A program made the translations under genes and the position numbers. This document shows, in pieces, positions 22,043 through 34,045 of a DNA stretch of 64,000 bases. The stretch lies in the NCBI GenBank assembly GCA_030052745.1, contig JANBVO010000029.1, positions 248,001 to 312,000 on the forward strand, given 5' to 3'. The notes beneath the pieces were generated by a model that saw nothing but the letters and a program-made list of their open reading frames with translations, was not told the origin of the DNA and searched no databases. Each line of letters opens with the position of its first letter. Positions within the stretch are counted from its first letter, which is position 1. The DNA comes from Pleurostoma richardsiae (taxonomy: Eukaryota; Ascomycota; Sordariomycetes; Calosphaeriales; Pleurostomataceae).

Positions 22043-22998
22043 GGCTCCTGCAGAGGTAGATAGAGCCTTAAATCGCAAGTGTCGGTACTGAAGGTTGGCT
22101 GCCGACTATTTGATGTAGGCGTCTATAGCCCCTTTAAGCGTACAGCGCGCGACAATGAGATATGATATAGCGAATGTGACAATATCTTGGGCATCTTGAG
22201 CGTTTCGCAGATATATATTTTCACTCGGCAACTTAGAGAACCAAGATAGGAGAGCCAAGGTACCTTGTCTCCAGAGAGGCAGGTCTGCTTCTGCTTGTTC
22301 AGCGTGCCGACGGAGGACTGACAGGGTCACGGAGGGAGTTGATGTCAGCAGTTCCGGGTCTCATAACAAATGACAGACACGACGACACCTTGGCCGTTAT
22401 CACTAAGCCACCGTGTCTCAGAAGCATGTCTTGATTCCTTCTCTCCGCTTCCCGAGGAACGAAGCTGGAGTGAGCCACGCAGCATCGCAGATAGCAGCAT
22501 TACCTGTCTCTCGACGTGCTTGGGAGTTGGTAAGGGAACGGGATGTGGCGAGGAATGGCCAATGATGGCGTCGGGAGGCCGCCTTTAGTGGCTGGATTTG
22601 GCTTGATTGCGAATTTGGTCTCGCATCCATCCATCTCACCCCCTCCACTTCAGCAGGTATCTCGGGGCTGTGTAGTCGCACCTGAGGTACTTGCCGTCTG
22701 CTGGCAGCGTTGGGTACATACATAGTTCCTTTGAGAGTTTGCTCAGAAGGCCCTCCTGATTTGATTCCCTGTGCTTTGTTTTGTGTCGATATTAGGCGAC
22801 TTTGAGCTGCGGTTCCTAACACTGTTGAGGTACTTCAACGCAAGTAGCAAGTGCCCACCCGATCGCTGAGCCGTGGGGTGCGTGTACCTCGCCGGAAAGT
22901 ACTTAGTGCCTGCACTGCCTTCTGCCCAGCGGCGCTGCTTCACTCGCGCAGCCAACCCGTGGGCAGCTGCTGCCAGACGCGACCGACCTCTTTCCCTC
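22043..22998. other. Intergenic, HET gene to WW-domain gene
   Basis: About 0.95 kb with no supported gene. Short ORFs on both strands look like noise. The right end is the promoter of the WW-domain gene. Confidence 0.5.
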
Positions 22999-23005
22999 TA
23001 TAAAT
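22999..23005 (+). promoter_or_regulatory. TATA box of the WW-domain gene
   Basis: TATAAAT lies 111 bases upstream of the WW-protein ATG, at a distance compatible with a leader of roughly 70-90 bases. Only the motif and its position support it. Confidence 0.45.
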
Positions 23006-23115
23006 CTCCTCGCATGTCTTGACCACCCAGCAAAGCCTGCCGGCCCCACGTCATCTCGATTGACGCATCGCATCCTTTTCCTCCATCTCGACCAGCGCCT
23101 CCTCTCGAACCGACG

Positions 23116-24621
23116 ATGGCCGGCCCAACCTCCCCCGGCAGCGAGGGCCCCACGTTTGCCCCGCCTCCGTTGCCTGCAGGATGGATTGCGCAGTGGGATG
23201 GCGGCAGCAAGAAGTACTACTACGTCCAGCTCTCCACGGGCGTGTCGCAGTGGGATACGCCGACCGATGCCGCGCCCGTCGGCGGCACGCCCGCCCAAGC
23301 TGTCGAGCACCCGTTCGGCGGTCCTCCGGGCCAACCTCAGCTTATCACGCACCCGGACGGCACCCAGACCGTGAGGCACGCGGATGGCACGATGGAGCCA
23401 GTATTGCCAGACGATGGAAGCAGAGGTCTAGAGGGCTCAACTGGGGATAGGGGACTTGGTGTACGTGTCACTACCGACTTACGGTGTGCTTGTGATTTGT
23501 GAGGGCTGATGTGCTGACTTGTGCGCTTCGATACAGAGCATGGCAGCGAACGCGTTGATGGGCAAGCTCGGCGGCGGACAGCACAGTAGCAGTGGGCATA
23601 GCTCAAGCCCCCTCGGAGGGCTTGCGAATCAGTTCCTGGGTGGCCACTCGTCGAGCGGCCAATCTTCATCGAGCGGCCTAGGCGGAAAGCTCGTCGGGCA
23701 GCTGGCGTCGAACCTCTTCCACTCGAGCAACAAGCCTCAAGCGCCCCAGAACTATCACGGCGGCGCCACGACCCAACCCCAGAACACTGGCGGTTTCGCT
23801 GGGAGTGTCATGGGTGGCGTCGCCCACATGTTTGGCGGCTCTTCAAGCTCATCTGTATGTGCTTGATCCCTTGTATGCTCTGTCGTTCTGTATGGTGTTC
23901 TAACGACATGTAGGGCCAGAACTACGGATATTCCAATTCCGCCTCGGGTGGCGGGTATTCCGGTACTGCGCCGCCATCTTCTTACCAGGCTGCTTCTCAC
24001 CCGCCGCCCTCCACCACCTCTTCATACCACTCTTCCCAGCCGGCGGGCAGCACCCCCTCCCATCAGTCTTCCCCGCCGAACCAACCCGCTCAGAATTCTG
24101 CCCAGTCTTTTCCACCTCCACCAGGTCAAGGTCACGGCGCTGCTGCCACTTACGGACAGTCTTCGCCCGGCCACGTCCAGCACACGCCTTCATTCCCTCC
24201 GCCGCCCGGACAAGGTCATAATGCTGGTTCTTATGGACAGACCACGTCTGGACATGGCCAGCAGACACCCTCATTTCCACCTCCTCCGTCGCAGCACACA
24301 ACACAGCCTTATGGTCAATCGAGCTACAGCCACTCGGGATCCCTTCCGGGACCACCGTCTGGACAGCCGCCCTCCCAATACGGCCATGGTGGCGCTCCTG
24401 GGCCCGCGGAGATGTATGGCTCGGCGCCGCCGCCGCACCAACAGGGCTATCAGCAGTCGTCCTATGGCGGAAATCAAGGATATAATCCCCAGTATGGCCA
24501 CAACCCGCCCTCTGGAGTGCCATCCTCTGGGCAGCAATATCCTTCCCAGCCGGCTTATGCCAACCAGGGGCCTCCGATACCACATGGTTCCCACCCATAC
24601 GGCAGCAATCAGCGTTACTGA
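23116..24621 (+). CDS. WW-domain protein with long Gly/Ser/Gln/Tyr/Pro-rich tail
   Basis: Three exons (23116-23460, 23537-23854, 23914-24621) with phase-0 introns give 456 residues. A WW domain lies at about residues 18-49: LPAGWIAQWDGGSKKYYYVQ then GVSQWDTP, with both Trp and the Tyr triplet. WW domains bind Pro-rich ligands. The remaining about 340 residues are low complexity. A Gly/Ser/His-rich middle carries LGGKLVGQLASNLFHSS. The last exon is prion-like, with repeated FPPPPGQGH and YGQSS/YGQTT motifs. The protein contains several PPPP ligand-type stretches, so the WW domain could bind its own tail (inference). The composition suggests a condensate-forming or stress-related cytoplasmic protein; no specific role can be named. 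Confidence 0.88.
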
Positions 24622-24980
24622 CCGGACGCATAGGGTTTGCGCCTGAGTTAATCGGGGTAACAGAACTGAATGCAATAGCGTCCAAGGGAGATGGGACACG
24701 GATCACGCATATAGTCTTTTAGCGCTGCTCGTACCGTTATTCAAGAGCTGGATATCGAGTTTCCGTTCTTCTTTTAGGGACGGCGAGTGATTAGCTGGCT
24801 CGAAGGGGAGGGGTCCTGCTTGCCCCCGCGTTATTGATGAGATGATTCCGTAATGAAGGGAGCGCGCAGTATCTGTCGCCAAGTTCCATTATGTAGATCT
24901 TTCCTCGCCGTACTTCGCAAGATTCTCGGCTTGATTACTTGTTGAAGATCATAAGCGGTGCTTTGGTATTGCGCGTGGTG
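24622..24980. other. Convergent 3' UTR region
   Basis: A 359-base gap between convergent genes holds both 3' ends. No other feature was found. Confidence 0.5.
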
Positions 24981-25785
24981 TCACTGCTGCTTCTTCTCCT
25001 TCTGCTCTTCACTCTGAGCATATGCTATGTAGCCTTGGATCCACGCGACGACTTTTTGAGACAGAACTAAAGAGATGACTGCAATGACCACAATGTATCC
25101 CACAGTGGGCAGTAGGGACTGAGGCAGGACGTTGAAGAAGAACGGGTCGAGGATGATATCCACATAGACGGGGGGGACAGTCTCCATGAGGGTCTTGTTG
25201 GCGCTGAAATAGTCCGCTGCGGCCAGGATTTGTAGAAAGAGGACAGAAGATACTCTTTCGCCCGCTGCTCCCTCGGCCTCAGACGGCCGGTAGATTCGCG
25301 GCTGCTGGGCCTCGTCGGGTGCATCCTCTGTCTGTTGCCGAGACATCGAGTATTCGTACAGCGATGCCATTAGCTCCGGTGTCTCCCAGACTGTTGGCAG
25401 CTCATACGTCTCTACTGTGAACGCCGTGGGTTGCTGTTTGGGAGAATCAGTATGGGTGCGCTCTGCCACAGAACGAGAAAGTGGCCATCAAGCTCACGGT
25501 TGCGGCCCAGCAGACCCGTGCTTCATATCTCTGGCCCGGAGTCAGGCCGTCTAGGAGCAGCCAAGTTGCTTTCCCCTTCTCCGCCCCGGCACGGGGAAAT
25601 TCTGCTTCCACATGTGTCCTCAATGACAAGTTACTGGGGGTGAGGGCATCGATGTGCAAGTCATCGAGCGAGGGACGCTGAAGAGGGATGTTGACAGTTT
25701 GAGGCCCGAGAAATATCGCCTTCTCGACATTTGCGGTGGCATAGGCCGCGGCGGACAGCACACACATTAACGACTTGAGGACCAT
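24981..25785 (-). CDS. Type I ER membrane protein, fungal family of unknown function, with KKXX tail
   Basis: Exon 1 (25498-25785) and exon 2 (24981-25433) around a 64-base intron give 246 residues. The join CWAATQPTAF is in phase. A signal peptide (residues 1-19) is followed by a lumenal beta-rich region (VNIPLQRPSLDDLHI, WLLLDGLTPGQRYEARVCWAA). The GLTPGQRYEARV string is like the F-G region of a fibronectin type III fold. A single membrane segment lies at about 204-225. The last four residues are KKQQ, a canonical KKXX COPI retrieval signal, so the protein should be ER-resident. Related fungal proteins are uncharacterised as far as I recall. The gene is divergent from the peroxisomal transporter gene. 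Confidence 0.8.
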
Positions 25786-26322
25786 TTCGAAGACCAGAGA
25801 CAGGCGAGTTCTCTACCTTAGATGTACTATGCGCCATAAACTGCGTCTTGTGCTGACCATGAGGCACTCTGAGATTGGCCCCTTTTGGGAAATGAGTTAG
25901 AGACGATACCAGCCACACTGGGGCTCAGCCACAATTTCCCCAGAATCACATGCGCGAAGAGTACCTGGTATGCGGAGAGCTGGGGTAGACCCGGTGACGC
26001 CAACGCCGAGGGAGGTACAACGCCAGACCAACTTGATCCAAGTCCGACGGGTCGCGGAAGGCGATGCTCTTCCTTCGCTCGGCATGCTGTCATCTTCACA
26101 TGCCCAGGCCAATGGCGGTTGAGAACTCGAGACAACTTCCATTCCCCGCGATACACAGCAATCAAGCGACATCTACGCCTCAGTGACTTCCTCGCCTTTT
26201 TTCGGCCTGTCCCAGATCCTACGCGTTGCTCCATGCTCCGAGACCGACGACGGCTTTAACAACCCACCGCATTCTCCGCCAGAGCAGCTTGGGCGGCTCG
26301 GCACCAAGCCCAACCCTCAACC
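25786..26322. other. Bidirectional promoter region of the ER membrane protein and the ABC transporter
   Basis: A 537-base region separates divergent genes. A CCGAGG motif at 26006-26011 matches the core (CCTCGG/CCGAGG) bound by FarA/FarB fatty-acid regulators in other filamentous ascomycetes. That would suit the transporter, but a six-base match can occur by chance. Confidence 0.35.
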
Positions 26323-28670
26323 ATGGCCGCGCAATCGAAGCTGCTCCTGCCGCGGGACCGCACAGTGAAGGCCATTATCACTGATCTAACGGCGCTGTAT
26401 CTACGGCACCGCACCCGCATCTCCCGCGCAGTGTACATCACGCTCTTCGTCGCCCTCATCAACCGCGTGCGCAACGCCATCGCGGAACAGAAAGCCGCCT
26501 CCATACGCGACGCCGCCAAGCGGGCGGAGCGGGCCGCCACCGTCACATCCTCGTCCGGCGATGATGCAGCGGGCGGCAGTAACAAGAGGAAGAAGGTCGA
26601 GCTCAACCGCGAGTTCTTCCGCAGCCTGTTGCGGCTGCTGCGCATCGTGGTGCCGGGATGGCGCAGCAAGGAGACGAGGCTGCTCATCAGCCATTCGTTC
26701 TTTCTGGTCGTGCGGACGCTCATCAGCCTCAAGGTCGCGGCGATGGACGGCGCGATCGTCAAGAGCTTGGTCAAGGGCAACGGGAGGGAGTTTCTGATGA
26801 GGATCGTGTGGTGGATGCTGATTGCTGTGCCGGCGACGTTTACGAACTCGATGGTGAGTTTCCTCCTCATGGAGAAAGTGGGATGCAGGACGAGTATGCG
26901 CAGAAGAGAGATGCTGACGGATTGTGTTCATGCAGTTGTCCTATCATCAAGCCGAGCTGTCGCTGAAGTACCGGACGAGGTTGACGCAGTATATTCATGA
27001 CAAATACCTCTCTCAGCTGACCTTCTATGGCATATCCGCGCTGGACGACAGGATAAAGAACCCAGATCAGCTCATTGCCGTCGACGTCGCCAAGTTCTCC
27101 AACAGCTTGGCTGAGCTCTACAGCAATCTGGCAAAGCCTATATTAGACATGGTGAGTGGACAGCACCGCGGGGAGCGCTGCGAAGACGGACAGTTTCGCT
27201 GACTATCTGAAGACCATATATACGTATTCTCTATCCAAAAGTGTAGGAGGCGAGGGGGTCATGTTCATGTCACTACTAGTGCAGTTGTCTGCCAACGTCA
27301 TGCGAGCGCTCACACCTCCTTTCGGAAAATATGTTGCAGACGAAGCTCGATTAGAAGGCGAATTTCGATTCCAGCACTCGCGGCTTATAGACCACAGTGA
27401 AGAGGTCGCATTATACGCCGGTCATCAGGCGGAGAAGGATACGCTGGACAAGGGATACTTCACCTTGATCAAGCACGTCAACTATATCCTGCGGCGGCGG
27501 TTCTACCACGGCTTCATGGAGGACTTCGTCATCAAGTACTTCTGGGGAGCCTTGGGTTTGATGCTTTGCAGTCTGCCGGTGTTCTTCAAGATCCCCGGCC
27601 AGCTCGCCTTGAACATGGGCGACCGCACAGAAAGCTTTGTGACAAATCGCCGGATGCTCCTCTCGGCTTCGGACGCATTCGGGCGCGTCATGTTCTCCTA
27701 CCGGGAGGTTATGGAGTTGGCAGGCTACACATCGCGCGTGGCTACGTTGCTGGAGGTTATGGACGATATCCAGGCAGGCCACTTTGAGAAGAAGCTAGTA
27801 TCAAGTGCGGGGACAGAGAACAACGAGGCCGTCCTAAAGGGTCGAGGCAAGGTCGTGGAGAGCAGGGACATCCAGTTTATCGATGTGTAAGTCATTTGTT
27901 TCCGGCAACATTCTAGCGAATCACAACGCTAACCCACGCGCAGACCCATCGTCTCTCCCAACGGCGACGTCCTCGTCAAGGCGTTGTCCTTCTCTCTCAA
28001 GCAAGGCGACCACCTGCTTGTAGTCGGTCCGAACGGCTGCGGTAAATCCTCGCTCTTCCGCATCCTGGGCGGCCTGTGGCCCGTCTACGGCGGCACCGTC
28101 TACAAGCCGCCTTTCACCGACATCTTCTACATCCCGCAGCGGCCGTACCTCTCGCGCGGCTCGCTGCGGCAGCAGATCATCTACCCAGACAGCGTGCGGA
28201 CGATGCGGGCCAAGGGCGTGACAGACGCGGAGCTGCTGGAGGTGCTGCGCACGCTCAACCTGGAGAACCTCCTGGAGCTGTACGACGAGGGATGGGACGC
28301 GGAGGCGGAGTGGCGCGACGTGCTCAGCGGGGGCCTGCAGCAGCGGGTGGCCATGGCGCGGCTCTTCTACCACAAGCCGCGGTACGCGATCCTGGACGAG
28401 TGCACGAGCAGCGTGACGCTCGAGACGGAGAAGGTCATGTACGACAACGCGAAGGCGCTGGGCATCACGCTCATGACGGTCAGCCACCGCAGGAGCCTGT
28501 GGAAGTACCACACGCACATCCTGCAGTTCGACGGCCAGGGCCACTACGTCTTCACGAGGCTCGACGCGGAGAGGCGGCTCAAGCTCGAGGACGAGAAGGA
28601 GGATCTTGAGGTCCTGCTTCGGCAGGTGCCGGAGTTGGAGAGGCGGGTGGCGGAGTTGACGGCAGCTTAA
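26323..28670 (+). CDS. Peroxisomal long-chain fatty acid ABC half-transporter (ABCD/PXA family)
   Basis: Four exons (26323-26853, 26936-27151, 27213-27886, 27944-28670) give 715 residues. All joins are in phase. The N-terminal transmembrane domain contains [33 protein letters not shown] and [19 protein letters not shown]. The family EAA-like loop is [14 protein letters not shown]. The nucleotide-binding domain has Walker [10 protein letters not shown] (about 502-510). Its signature is [19 protein letters not shown], where Leu replaces the more usual Glu after LSGG. Walker B is [10 protein letters not shown], and the H-loop is VSHRRSL. Such half-transporters dimerise in the peroxisomal membrane and import acyl-CoA for beta-oxidation. 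It resembles the Pxa2/ABCD1 side more than Pxa1 (inference). Confidence 0.92.
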
Positions 28671-30374
28671 GAGGCTCGTTTGTTCCTGGTGTAGGGACCG
28701 GTTTGAGAGAGCTCGTCCGGTCCGTTTGTACGATCGGTGTGTGGTGCATGGCGGCTTCCCTTGGCGATATTGTGTAAGAGAATATACAAGGAGAATTCCA
28801 TTTACAGACCATTGCAGGTCTCGACTATTTAGCAGGATGCTTAGGGACCAACTGCGTGCATCTGTCCACGGGAACTGCGATGGATTGAGTGATAGGGTCT
28901 GTCATCGCGGCAAGTGTCCATTCAATCTGAGGCTGTGCTGACATCATCGGTAAGGGGAAACCTGACATAGGCTGGATCGATGAGACGGCGCAGAGAGTAA
29001 GGGAGTTCTTTGGCCGCGGAAAGAATGGCGAGGAGAGCGGGAAGGGGCTAAGGATGGTGTACGAGGATTAGGTTGTCTGGTACGGCCTGAAGCCGGCGGA
29101 GGAGCAGGGATGATTCGGTCCAGTTGTCAGATTAAATGTGTTTCCTATACATTAGTTTCCTCTTTTCCTATTTCTTTTATCTATTTAGGGACGAGAGAGC
29201 ACCAGAACGTGTCCAGTTTGCGGTGTGGGTATTGACGTCGATAGCATATCTGAATAGGAGTTTCGGGGTTATCATGCATGGTGTCTTCCCGGTGTCTCCG
29301 GGCGCTGAGCTGGGAAGTCAGTGGTAGGATTACATAGTATAAGCAGTGAGTGACTCGTTCGAAACGGGAGCGGTCAGCTAGTTACTTTTACTACCCATGT
29401 GTTCCATATGCTTTGATCACCTTCAGTGCAGTCCTCATACATAAGGTACTGCACATATGGATGGATGGACGATGGATGGCAGGATGGCAGTGGTACGAGA
29501 GTCATTCTCTCGAGCTGTCCTCCTCGCAATAGGAGCCTTGAGTTGCGTCAACAGAGCATGTGTTTGCTGATTAAAGGTTGGCTGCAAAGGGCGTATCACG
29601 ACAGCGAACCCGCACACACATCCAGGGGCTATGATTAGTCTGATCTCTCCGTGGTTGTGTTGCCATTTCAGGACGTCTCTCGGAGGTCCAACACACCGCA
29701 AGATTTTCACGGCCGTTGCATTCAAGGCCGCTCGCTCACTGGTCACTCACGGTGTATCTTGCATTAGCCTTAGTCCGTGCTGCCTGGGGGTTTGGCCGTC
29801 TGGTTAACCTCTTCCGTGCAACTGTGCGTTGGTACCTCCTGTCCGAAGAGCTCGGCTTGAATATTGAGGCGGTTCTATCACAGTAATCGTACTCGTACTG
29901 TCTTTGTGACGGACTTGCAAGAAGACCCTGGCAAGCCCCAAGCCCGCTTATGTGCTGTTAACGTACAGCTAACCTAGGTACCTTACTGGATCCGCGTCTT
30001 GATCGGATGGTATCATTGCGCTAGGCCCCAAAAGGGCAAGCTTCAGCCCCGCCAAAATTTTCAACATTTTCACAAGCTGTCGCTGTCGGTTTACCCCTCC
30101 CCCGCCATTCTGAAGGCTCGTTTGTGTGCACACAGTTTCGAGAGCCAAAAATCACAATCGTCCCGCTTTCGGACTCTCAACAGCTCCCTAGACCAGCAGA
30201 TAGAAAAGGAGATCAAACTCTCTCGTACGACGACGGTCATCGAGACAATCGGGGCAATTTGAGCGTTTCCAAAAAGGGCAAAGCCGGAGTGATCTGACTC
30301 CAAGGTACGTGAGTAGCGCCTCCGGGTTACCTAGTCCAAATTGGCTGACCTCGACCCATTGGCCGGCCAGCCAG
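28671..30374. other. Intergenic region, ABC transporter to met6
   Basis: About 1.7 kb with only short unsupported ORFs. The left part is the transporter 3' UTR and the right part the distal met6 promoter. No RNA gene or mobile element was recognised. Confidence 0.5.
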
Positions 30375-30490
30375 TTCGACTCCCCTCCTCTAAGCCCTCT
30401 TCTCCTCCGACTTCTTCCTTTCCTCTTTCATACTCCTCTTCCCTTTTTCCTCTTCACCTTCTCTCCCTCCTTCTCGCCATCGCTCTGCCG
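30375..30490 (+). promoter_or_regulatory. Pyrimidine-rich tract of the met6 promoter/leader
   Basis: A continuous CT-rich stretch on the coding strand lies 230-345 bases upstream of the met6 ATG. Such tracts precede transcription starts of strongly expressed fungal housekeeping genes. A possible 5' UTR intron follows (donor GTAAGC at 30538, acceptor ending at 30664). Confidence 0.5.
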
Positions 30491-30719
30491 TCCATTTCCA
30501 GACTGTGGAGAGCCAAGGCAGCGTCTTCTCCTCTACCGTAAGCATTCCTCGCTCTTCCCTTCATCAAGCCGGTGTCGCCGGCACCACCATTCTTCGAGAA
30601 GCTCGAGCTTGACCGCCTCGTGTTTCCGACGATGATGTCCCATAGCTAACCAGAGATTGTTCAGGAACCTCATTTTCCGGTCAATTGTTGGATTTCGATC
30701 TTACACAAAGCCAGCCATC

Positions 30720-33147
30720 ATGGTTCAGTCCTCCATCCTCGGCTTCCCCCGCATGGGAAGCAACCGCCAGCTCAAGAAGGCCACCGAAGCTTGTCAGTAG
30801 GATTACCGGAACGTATCATTGGGCATATCACTAACAAAATCATGCAGACTGGGCGGGCAAGATCTCTCAGGCTGATCTCCTGGCCGAGGCCAAGCGTCTC
30901 AGACTCGAGCACTGGAAGATCCAGAAGGATGCCGGTGTCGACATCATCCCCAGCAACGACTTCGCCCTCTATGACCAGGTCTTGCACCACATCCAGGACT
31001 TCGGCGTATGTCTCTCTTTCGCTTGACAAAGTACCTCCTTAAACACGCTTGACGCTAACGTCGGCTTGTTGATACAGGCTGTTCCTGAGCGGTATGCCAA
31101 CGCCGGGCTCGACCCCATTGACGAGTATTTCGCCATGGGCCGTGGCCACCAGAAGGATGGTGTTGATGTACCCAGTCTGGAGATGGTGAAGTGGTTCGAC
31201 AGCAACTACCACTACAACAAGCCCACCCTCCAGGACAACCAGGAGTTCAAGCTGGCTGCCAAGCCCCAGGCCGTAGCCCACTACCTCGAGGCCAAGGAGG
31301 CCGGCATTGAAACCCGTCCGGTTCTCGTCGGCCCTGTCTCTTTCCTCCACCTCGGCAAGGCAGACCGTGGCCAGACTGTCAACCCCATTGATCTGCTTGA
31401 CAAGCTCGTTCCCCTCTATGTCGACCTCCTTACCCAGCTGAAGGAGGCCGGTGCCGAGACCGTCCAGATCGACGAGCCCGTCCTCGTCTTCGACCTGCCG
31501 GCCAAGGCCAAGGCTGCCTTTAAGCCAACGTACGAGAAGTTCGCCAGCCTTGGCGACAAGATCCCCAAGATTGTCTTCGCCACCTACTTTGGTGACATTG
31601 TTCACAATCTGGACGTCCTCCCCAAGGACATCCACGCCCTCCACATTGACCTCGTCCGCAACCCTGAGCAGCTTGACACCGTCCTCGCGGCGCTTGGTCC
31701 TAAGACGATCCTCTCTGCCGGTGTTGTCGACGGACGCAACATCTGGAAGACCAACTTCAAGCGTGCCATCGAGATTGTTGAGACCGCCATCCAGAAGCTC
31801 GGCAAGGAGCGTGTGGTTGTCGCCACGTCGAGCAGTCTGCTGCACACCCCCCACACCCTGGCCAGCGAGAAGAAGCTCGACCCCGAGATCGCTGACTGGT
31901 TCTCTTTCGCCTCTGAGAAGGCTGTTGAGGTTGCCATCATTGCCAAGGCCGTCACCGAGGGCCCTGCTGCTGTGAGGGAGCAGCTCGAGGCGAACGCTAA
32001 GTCCATGCAGGCTCGTGCTACCTCGAAGCGCACCAACAACCCCGAGGTCAAGGACCGCCAGTCTAAGGTCACTGAGGCCGACTACAAGCGTAAATCTGAG
32101 TTCCCCACCAGAATCGATCTCCAGCAGAAGAAGCTCAACCTTCCTCTGTTCCCTACAACCACCATCGGTTCCTTCCCCCAGACACAGACCATCAGGGCCC
32201 AGCGACAGAAGTTCACCAAGGGCGAGATCACTACTGAGCAGTATGACAAGTTCATCGAGGAGGAGATCCGCTCCAATGTCAAGATCCAGGAGGAGCTTGG
32301 TCTGGATGTCTTCGTCCACGGTGAGCCCGAGAGAAACGACATGGTTCAGTTCTTCGGTGAGCGTCTTGACGGCTATGCCTTCACCACCCATGCCTGGGTC
32401 CAGAGCTACGGCTCCCGCTGCGTTCGGCCTCCGATCATTGTCGGTGATATCTCTCGCCCGGCCCCTATGACCGTCAAGGAGTCCAAGTACGCTGTCTCGG
32501 TTTCCTCGAAGCCCATGAAGGGCATGCTGACTGGCCCTGTCACCTGCCTGCGGTGGTCTTTCCCCCGTGATGATGTTCACCAGTCCGTTCAGGCCGAGCA
32601 GCTTGCTCTGGCTCTGCGCGACGAGGTCGTCGATCTCGAGAAGGCCGGCATCGATGTCATCCAGGTCGATGAGCCTGCTCTTCGTGAGGGTCTGCCTCTG
32701 CGGTCCGGCAAGGAGCGTGACGCCTACCTCGAGTGGGCCGTCAACGCCTTCCGCCTGTCTACCTCCGGTGTTGAGGACTCGACTCAGATCCACTCTCACT
32801 TCTGCTACTCCGAGTTCCAGGACTTCTTCCACGCCATTGCCGCCCTTGACGCTGACGTGCTGTCTATTGAGAACAGCAAGTCGGATGCTAAGCTGCTGAA
32901 GGTCTTCGTCGACAGCGCTTACCCCCGCCACATTGGCCCTGGTGTGTACGACATCCACTCCCCGAGAGTGCCGAGCGAACAGGAGATCCGCGACCGCATT
33001 GAGGAGATGCTCCAGTACCTCAAGCCGGAGCAGCTCTGGATCGACCCCGACTGCGGTCTGAAGACTCGCCAGTGGAAGGAGACCAAGGAGGCTCTCGCTA
33101 ATATGGTCAACGCGGCCAAGTACTTCCGCGCCAAGTACAGCAAATAA
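30720..33147 (+). CDS. met6: Cobalamin-independent methionine synthase (MetE/Met6)
   Basis: Three exons (30720-30792, 30848-31005, 31078-33147) give 766 residues, the family length. It methylates homocysteine to methionine with 5-methyltetrahydrofolate, in the cytosol. The N-terminus SSILGFPRMGSNRQLKKATE and the repeated FPTTTIGSFPQT barrel entry are diagnostic. Zinc ligands are visible at about H651 and C653 (HSHFCYSEF) and C736 (DPDCGLKTR), matching the spacing of E. coli H641/C643/C726. The binding segment VDEPALREGLPLR is also present. Codon bias is strong (C-ending, few rare codons), as expected for an abundant enzyme. A long minus-strand ORF overlapping it is a shadow of that bias. Confidence 0.98.
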
Positions 33148-34045
33148 ACAAACAACGCATCATCAGTATGAGAAGTGATGAGCGTGATGAACGACTGGTG
33201 AGGGGGGTTTGACGAAGCATTGTGATGTCCTCGGGATACCAGGGCTACGAGTTCAACATCGGCGTTTTCTATGACCTGGTTCAAGGGGATTTATACAGAA
33301 GTTGCCAAGGGTTTTTGGCATGCAAGAAGGTGTCGGCGCATTCAACATATACCCAAAGGGGACAAAATGGTCGGGAGATAAGGTTCGGGATGATCCCTCA
33401 ACGGGAGTCCCTTGGCATGAGCTTCAACAACCTCTGGCGTTCAGGTGATGAATATTTTCCAGCACGACCTCTCCGGCGTCGACGACCCACAGATTGTGTG
33501 CATATGTGTCTGTGTATGTAGAAAGGCAGGTAGCCCTGCGAATATACCAGATTCAACCTGGTGATCACTGAGAAATATTCGCGACGTGATATGTAGTGGT
33601 TAAAATTCTCAAAGTCGGCAAATACGCACCAATTCTCCTTTTCTGTTGGAGTGTAGGCATTGAAGTAAGCTCTGGCCAGAGCCTCTACGATCACGGCACA
33701 CACGTGAGATTGCACACACGCACTGCATATATATGTTGCATGCAATTCCAAGATCCATACATACACATACATGGATACTCCAAGCCTCCATCTGCAAGCA
33801 GCCCTGCTGGCATTGTTCACACCCTAGTCCCAAGTTTCCTAGTCTATACACAGCGGCGGGCAAGAGGTGGCTTATCCAGACCAATCTTTCCCGCTCGCTA
33901 GCTAATCTGCCTGTGGCTTTTCCGCCCTGGCATTCCGCTGTTTGTGCCCCATCATGTGTCATAAGAAGAAAAAGGAACATTTCTAGCAAACAACCCCCCC
34001 CCCCCCCCAATCTACTCGGCACCGCGTCCTTGATCAGGTTCGCTC
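33148..34045. other. Convergent intergenic region with C15 tract
   Basis: A 0.9-kb stretch holds the 3' ends of met6 and of the wall protein gene. It includes an ACATAC-rich patch near 33755 and a run of 15 C at 33994-34008, just beyond the wall-protein stop. No gene was recognised. Confidence 0.5.
33994..34008. repeat. Homopolymer C15
   Basis: A run of 15 C lies 38 bases downstream of the wall-protein stop codon. It is a likely length-variable or sequencing-sensitive site. Confidence 0.85.

Noticed and set aside
31039-32958. 639-codon minus-strand ORF opposite met6
   Set aside because: It lies exactly antisense to met6. Its Leu/Val/Asp/Gly-rich content is the usual shadow of strong codon bias, with no family match.
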